Of a stretch of DNA of 10,162 nucleotides, positions 7,415-10,162 are shown in pieces. The notes under the pieces were generated by a model that worked only from the letters and a program-made list of their open reading frames with translations, did no database searches and was not told where the DNA came from. Position 1 is the stretch's first letter, and every line of letters begins with the position of its first letter. This stretch comes from JAJPXI01 sp051867655 (GTDB taxonomy: Bacteria > Bacillota > Clostridia > Oscillospirales > Oscillospiraceae): the NCBI GenBank assembly GCA_051867655.1, contig JBJDYV010000053.1, positions 1-10,162 on the forward strand, given 5' to 3'. The position numbers and the translations under genes are program-made.

Positions 7415-8551
7415 TCAACGCGGCTGCGCCGCGAGTATTTTTCCTGCTGCCTGTATGTTCCGGTACCGGTCCTGTTTTTGCTCCCGGACCTTCCCGGCGC
7501 AGACCGGACAGCCGCACTTTTTCGGCCCCGCCCGGGAGTAAATCACCGCCTTCCAGACGTGCCCCTCCGGGCACTGCCACCAGACTTTCCGGTGGCTGCC
7601 GGCCGTGACCATCTCCGGCGTCAGCGCCCCGTTCAGCGTGGGGTGCCACTGGGCGGCCGCCCGCGGCTCCAGGGTGGCCAGGTCGTTGAACCCCGCCAGC
7701 ACCTTCCGCCCCGTACAGTAGGGACAGCCGCTGCCGTGCATCGTCCGGGTGCTGACCGCCGCCGCGTATTCATGCCCCGCCGGGCATTTCCACCACACCT
7801 TGCGGTTGGAAAAGGGCGAGACGCAGTCCGCGCGCAGCGCGCCGTTTTTGTCCGGGTGCCACTGGGCCGCGACCTCCGGGAACCCGGAAGCCAGGTCGTT
7901 TTCCCCCGGGATAATCTTCTTGCCCGCGCACACCGGACACCCCGCGCCGCTCGCCCGGGACGCCACCGCCGCCTGCCATTCGTGGCCCTTCTCACACCGC
8001 CACCAGACCTTGCGTCGGGTCCCGGCCGCCACATCCTCCGGCCGCAGGGCGCCGTTTCTTGTGGGGTGCCACTGGCGGGCCAGCTCCGGATGGGCGGCGG
8101 CCAGGTCGTTTTCGCCGGAGAGGATCTCCCGGTGGGTGCACACGGGACAGCCGCAGCCGCTGACACGGGATTTCACAAGGGCCTGCCACTCGTGGCCCTT
8201 CTCACACCGCCACCAGACCTTTTTATGGCTGCCCGGCAGCACATCCGCCGGAGTGCAGGTACCGTTTTTGGAGGGGGCCCACTGGGCGGCCAGCTCCGGA
8301 TACCGCGAGGCCAGATCGTTGATGCCCGGGAGCACCTGCTTTCCCGCGCACACCGGGCAGCCGCTGCCGCCCGTGCGGGTATACACCGCGGCCTGCCATT
8401 CATGGCCCTCCCCGCACCGCCACCAGGCCCTCCGCTTGCTGCCGTAGGTCACGTCGCCGGGCGTCAGGCCGCCGTTTCGGGTGGGGTTCCACTGGCGCAG
8501 CAGCTCGGTCTCCCCTGTCCGCGCGCAGTAGTCATAAAGCGTCTCCCGCAT
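7415..8551 (-). CDS. Five-repeat zinc-ribbon (treble-clef-like) protein
   Basis: A 378-residue protein made almost entirely of five repeats of the probable zinc-ribbon family DUF4379 (PF14311, name from memory). Each unit runs QW-x-P-x3-NG, WW-x-C-x2-GH-x-W/Y, then GCPxC, then a linker such as GxNDLAxxxPE. Metal ligands per unit are the Cys and His of CxxGH and the two Cys of CPxC: C46/H50/C65/C68, C116/H120/C135/C138, C186/H190/C205/C208, C256/H260/C276/C279, C336/H340-region/C348/C351. There is no signal peptide, membrane segment or visible catalytic domain, so it is probably cytoplasmic. The family is common in clostridia and phages and is thought to bind nucleic acid; its role here is unknown. 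The ATG at 8551 is preferred to an in-frame start at 8584, which lies inside the left inverted repeat. A GGGGGTGA precedes the ATG. It lies between the invertible segment and the SLH gene, probably cotranscribed with it. Confidence 0.88.
   Translation of the reverse strand: MRETLYDYCARTGETELLRQWNPTRNGGLTPGDVTYGSKRRAWWRCGEGHEWQAAVYTRTGGSGCPVCAGKQVLPGINDLASRYPELAAQWAPSKNGTCTPADVLPGSHKKVWWRCEKGHEWQALVKSRVSGCGCPVCTHREILSGENDLAAAHPELARQWHPTRNGALRPEDVAAGTRRKVWWRCEKGHEWQAAVASRASGAGCPVCAGKKIIPGENDLASGFPEVAAQWHPDKNGALRADCVSPFSNRKVWWKCPAGHEYAAAVSTRTMHGSGCPYCTGRKVLAGFNDLATLEPRAAAQWHPTLNGALTPEMVTAGSHRKVWWQCPEGHVWKAVIYSRAGPKKCGCPVCAGKVREQKQDRYRNIQAAGKILAAQPR
7487..8503 (-). repeat. Tandem coding repeats, five units of about 210 bases
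   Basis: The zinc-ribbon repeats are spaced exactly 70 residues apart for the first three intervals (W21, W91, W161, W231), one residue more for the next (W302), and the fifth is cut short after its CPxC. Units 2 and 3 share long identical protein stretches (KVWWRCEKGHEWQA) and near-identical DNA around 7981-8010 and 8191-8220. Slippage or recombination between units could change repeat number. Confidence 0.85.
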
Positions 8552-8579
8552 GGTTTCACCCCCCGCAAACAAGGCTTGG

Positions 8580-8594
8580 GACAAAATGAATATT
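8580..8594 (+). repeat. Left inverted repeat of putative invertible segment
   Basis: GACAAAATGAATATT, exactly the reverse complement of 8851-8865. It lies 28 bases upstream of the zinc-ribbon ATG. An imperfect 28-base dyad site (8576-8603) with hexamer TGAATA at its centre (8587-8592) surrounds it, consistent with a tyrosine recombinase core site. Confidence 0.9.
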
Positions 8595-8629
8595 CTGCCC
8601 CTGCGCTTGAGGACAGTTTACGCTTTCAA

Positions 8630-8725
8630 ATGCGGGAAATTGCTCGTAATTTGTCGAGCAAGTATGTTCCGGGCATGAATGATGCGGGGAAAAAGGTGCA
8701 TGACAAAGTGGCCGACCAAAAATAA
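8630..8725 (+). CDS. Small open frame inside the invertible segment, 31 codons, doubtful
   Basis: The frame starts ATG CGG GAA ATT (MREIARNLSSKYVPG) and ends at TAA 8725, giving a hydrophilic, Lys-rich peptide (VHDKVADQK end). It lacks a ribosome binding site at a good distance; GAGGA is about 16 bases upstream. No promoter is evident. Its composition looks protein-like, so it may be the remnant of a longer gene, but chance is equally possible. Confidence 0.15.
   Translation: MREIARNLSSKYVPGMNDAGKKVHDKVADQK
8640..8661. repeat. Hairpin with 7-base arms inside the invertible segment
   Basis: TTGCTCG (8640-8646) and CGAGCAA (8655-8661) flank an 8-base spacer, TAATTTGT. It has no U tract on either side, so it is not a convincing terminator. 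It could be a protein-binding site, for example for a recombination accessory factor, or a chance palindrome. Confidence 0.35.
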
Positions 8726-8770
8726 ATTTTGTTCGACCTGTTTTTTCGTGCTAAAAACCAGAATAACGCC

Positions 8771-8799
8771 TTGCTTTAAAATCTAAATTGTGGTATTAT
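8771..8799 (+). promoter_or_regulatory. Sigma-A promoter inside the invertible segment, facing right
   Basis: TTGCTT (8771-8776), a 17-base spacer, and TATTAT (8794-8799), preceded by TGG that fits an extended -10. The predicted start is near 8806. In this orientation it transcribes through the right repeat and antisense to the recombinase. After inversion the boxes would lie at 8669-8674 and 8646-8651 on the minus strand, with a start near 8639 and a leader of about 88 bases before the zinc-ribbon gene. A weaker overlapping pair, TTGTGG (8788-8793) and TATGTA (8811-8816), also has 17-base spacing. Confidence 0.72.
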
Positions 8800-8850
8800 T
8801 AGCGCGAAATTATGTAGTATTTATATCTGCCACGCAGTATATTAAGACGA

Positions 8851-8865
8851 AATATTCATTTTGTC
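8851..8865 (-). repeat. Right inverted repeat of putative invertible segment
   Basis: AATATTCATTTTGTC, the exact reverse complement of 8580-8594. Its last base is the final base of the recombinase TAG stop (8867-8865). The surrounding 28-base site (8842-8869) has arms TTTTGTCTAAC and TTAAGACGAAA around the central hexamer, with 8 of 11 arm positions symmetric by hand alignment. Confidence 0.9.
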
Positions 8866-9704
8866 TAACAAATCAATCCCAAACGCTCCAGCTGCCGGGC
8901 GTGCTCCGCGCCGGCGGTCCGCAGATAGATCCGGGTGGTCTCGATGGAGGAATGGCCCAGGACGTCCGCCAGCTTGGCGATATCCTTGCAGGCCTGGTAA
9001 AACACTGTGGCGAACAGGTGCCGCAGGTTGTGGGGAAACACCTTCGCCGGTTCCACGCCCGCCGCTTGGCAGAGGGCTTTCATCTCCGCCCAGATCTGCT
9101 TTCGGGAGAGGCTGTTTCCGCTTCGGGTGAGAAAGATCTCGCCCGAGGCGATTTTTTCTTTTTTGGCGTACTTCAAAAGCTTGCGGCACAGCTTCCCGGG
9201 GAGCAGAATGGTGCGGATCTTACCCTTCAGGGAGATCTCCGCCTTTCCCGCCTGCGCCGCCTCCACGGTAACATACTGCACCTCGCTGACCCGGATGCCG
9301 GTGGAGCAGATGGTCTCCATCAGCAGGGCCAGGCGCGCCTTGCCCTGCCCCCGGGCGGTTTCGATCAGGTGGCCGTACTCCTGCCGGGTCAGCTCCTTTC
9401 CGGAGTCCCGGAACATCCTTTTCTGGAGTCTCAGCGGCTTCACCCGGCAGTCCTCCCATCCCATCAGACGCAGCAGGGCGTTCAGCGCTGCCAGCTTGCC
9501 GTTGATGGTGGTGGGACCGTATCCCTCCGCGTGTAAATACTCCTTCCAGCCCGCCACGGCGTCCTTTGTCACCGCTCCGCCGTCCAGCCATACCGCAAAC
9601 TGCCGTACATCCCGCAGGTACTTTTCCACGGTTCCCGCGCTGCGCTCCTCGCCCTTCAAATGCTGCTCAAAGGCCGCGATCCGTTCTGCTGTCAAAGTAT
9701 TCAT
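8865..9704 (-). CDS. Tyrosine recombinase (probable DNA invertase)
   Basis: A 279-residue site-specific tyrosine recombinase. Residues 1-85 match the N-terminal SAM-like core-binding domain (LRDVRQFAVWL, INGKLAALNALLRLMGW); 100-279 form the catalytic domain. The full catalytic set is present: R138 in CSTGIRVSEV, a lysine in the beta-hairpin (K160 or K162 in SLKGKIRTILLP), H225 and R228 in HNLRH, H251 in LGHSS, and the nucleophile Y260 in TTRIYL. It should cut and rejoin DNA through a 3'-phosphotyrosine. Length and XerC/D-like form match recombinases of phase-variation switches, and its stop codon abuts an inverted-repeat site, so I infer it inverts 8580-8865. The ATG at 9704 has AGGAGG five bases upstream. 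It is separated from nrdR by a terminator, so it has its own promoter, though none in 9711-9780 is convincing. Alternatives are a Xer homologue or a mobile-element integrase. Confidence 0.93.
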   Translation of the reverse strand: MNTLTAERIAAFEQHLKGEERSAGTVEKYLRDVRQFAVWLDGGAVTKDAVAGWKEYLHAEGYGPTTINGKLAALNALLRLMGWEDCRVKPLRLQKRMFRDSGKELTRQEYGHLIETARGQGKARLALLMETICSTGIRVSEVQYVTVEAAQAGKAEISLKGKIRTILLPGKLCRKLLKYAKKEKIASGEIFLTRSGNSLSRKQIWAEMKALCQAAGVEPAKVFPHNLRHLFATVFYQACKDIAKLADVLGHSSIETTRIYLRTAGAEHARQLERLGLIC

Positions 9705-9782
9705 GGCTTCCTCCTGTAATAATGATGAATACCTTTAGTTTACCTCACTTTGAGAGGAACATACAGCGGCAGACACCGTAAT

Positions 9783-9819
9783 AAAAAAAGCCCGGTTCAG
9801 CACTCAAAACTGAACCGGG
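9783..9819 (-). terminator. Intrinsic terminator of nrdR
   Basis: On the minus strand a 10-base-pair stem (CCCGGTTCAG / CTGAACCGGG, 9819-9810 and 9800-9791) with a 9-base loop is followed by G/C and seven T residues (9789-9783). It lies 57 bases after the nrdR stop. It insulates the recombinase gene from nrdR transcription. The remainder of 9705-9875 holds the recombinase ribosome-binding site and a small CTCACTTTGAG dyad (about 9745-9755), otherwise nothing recognisable. Confidence 0.88.
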
Positions 9820-9875
9820 TTTCTCATACTCTGATCTGATTTTTCGGGGCGCGGAACCGGCGGCCGTTTACACGG

Positions 9876-10162
9876 TCACTTCTCCTCCAGCAGGCGGGTC
9901 AGCTCCGCCATGAACGTGTTGATGTCCTTAAACTGACGGTAGACCGAAGCAAAGCGGACATAGGCCACCTCGTCCACATTTTTCAGCTTCTCCATGACCA
10001 GCTCGCCCACACGGGCGGAGGGGATCTCGCGGTCCATCTCGTTTTGCAGGGTCTGCTCGATCTCCGTTGCCGCCTGCTCCAGCGTCGCCAGCGGCACCGA
10101 ACGCTTTTCGCAGGCCTTCAGCATACTGTTCAGGATCTTGCTGCGGTCAAAGCTCTGGCGGC
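9876..10162 (-). CDS. nrdR: Transcriptional repressor NrdR, C-terminal part (partial)
   Basis: The last 94 residues of NrdR, a zinc-ribbon/ATP-cone repressor that senses ATP/dATP and represses ribonucleotide reductase genes. The fragment begins RQSFDRSKIL, inside the ATP-cone (family form REPFDRxKL), continues through LKACEKRSVPL and ends with EVAYVRFASVYRQFKDINTFMAEL, the typical NrdR C-terminus. The N-terminal CPxC...CxxC zinc ribbon, about 55-60 residues, lies beyond the right edge. The ATG at 10124 is internal, not a start. It is followed by its own intrinsic terminator, so it is the last gene of its unit. Confidence 0.93.
   Translation of the reverse strand, partial: RQSFDRSKILNSMLKACEKRSVPLATLEQAATEIEQTLQNEMDREIPSARVGELVMEKLKNVDEVAYVRFASVYRQFKDINTFMAELTRLLEEK

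Larger units (their letters stand above)
8580..8865. other. Putative invertible DNA segment (phase switch)
   Basis: A 286-base AT-rich, largely non-coding segment between perfect 15-base inverted repeats, adjoining a complete tyrosine recombinase gene and upstream of a zinc-ribbon gene and a large surface protein gene. It contains one good sigma-A promoter pointing right (8771-8799), an internal 7-base-arm hairpin (8640-8661) and a 31-codon open frame (8630-8725). The outer edge of the right repeat coincides with the last base of the recombinase stop codon, so inversion would leave the recombinase intact. In the orientation seen, no comparable promoter points left, so the genes to the left are probably OFF. 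Inversion itself cannot be proven from one sequence. Confidence 0.72.

Noticed and set aside
7420..7434. Terminator between the zinc-ribbon and SLH genes (CGCGGC TGC GCCGCG hairpin)
   Set aside because: The hairpin lies within the last codons of the zinc-ribbon gene and, on the minus strand, is followed by TTGATATAG instead of a U tract; on the plus strand there is no gene to terminate.
7487..8503. CRISPR-like array, because of regular repeats
   Set aside because: The repeats are 210-base coding units with conserved protein motifs, not short repeats with unique spacers.
8580..8865. MITE or insertion-sequence remnant with 15-base terminal inverted repeats
   Set aside because: No target-site duplication flanks the repeats, and the repeat ends exactly at the stop of an intact tyrosine recombinase with a promoter inside, which fits a switch better. 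Not fully excluded without other genomic copies.
8576..9704. Integrated mobile element with attL/attR sites
   Set aside because: The matching sequences are inverted, not direct, no tRNA gene is adjacent, and no phage or conjugation genes are present.
8865..9704. Housekeeping XerC or XerD
   Set aside because: Catalytic residues fit, but no dif-like site or Xer neighbours are seen, and the gene abuts a dedicated inverted-repeat pair. A database comparison would be decisive.

Overview
The window looks like chromosomal DNA from a high-GC gut-type Firmicute, most likely a clostridium of the Oscillospiraceae/Ruminococcaceae group. This is inferred from GC-rich codon use, strong AGGAGG-type ribosome binding sites, an SLH-anchored surface protein, NrdR, and a trpS next to cell-wall polymer genes. 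No 16S or other phylogenetic marker is present, so the genus stays open. Every convincing gene lies on the minus strand, so biological order runs from high to low coordinates.

From right to left: (1) the 3' part of nrdR (9876-10162) with its own intrinsic terminator (9783-9819). (2) A complete tyrosine recombinase (8865-9704). (3) A 286-bp AT-rich segment (8580-8865) bounded by perfect 15-bp inverted repeats and carrying a good sigma-A promoter that points right, away from the genes to its left. (4) A 378-residue protein built of five 70-residue zinc-ribbon repeats (7415-8551). (5) A 1277-residue secreted multi-domain surface protein ending in SLH domains (3535-7368). (6) A palindromic terminator-like region, then a sigma-A promoter with an operator-like dyad. 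(7) An operon of trpS (2355-3356), a WecA/TagO-type phospho-sugar transferase (1229-2329), a UDP-GlcNAc 2-epimerase (91-1236), and the first codons of a probable membrane-anchored protein (1-56).

The most interesting reading is that parts 2-5 form a phase-variation cassette. The recombinase would flip the 286-bp segment. In the orientation sequenced, the promoter reads antisense into the recombinase and the zinc-ribbon and SLH genes are probably OFF. After inversion the same promoter would sit about 90 bases upstream of the zinc-ribbon start and could read through it into the SLH gene 46 bases further on. The layout resembles known invertible-promoter switches of surface proteins, such as CwpV/RecV in Clostridioides difficile. 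The pairing with a zinc-ribbon repeat protein and an SLH adhesin-like protein is not one I recognise.

The left operon may be functionally related. WecB/MnaA makes UDP-ManNAc and WecA/TagO starts undecaprenyl-linked polymer synthesis. ManNAc-containing secondary wall polymers are the established ligand of SLH domains. The window may therefore hold both a phase-variable surface protein and part of the machinery for its anchor; this link is inference.
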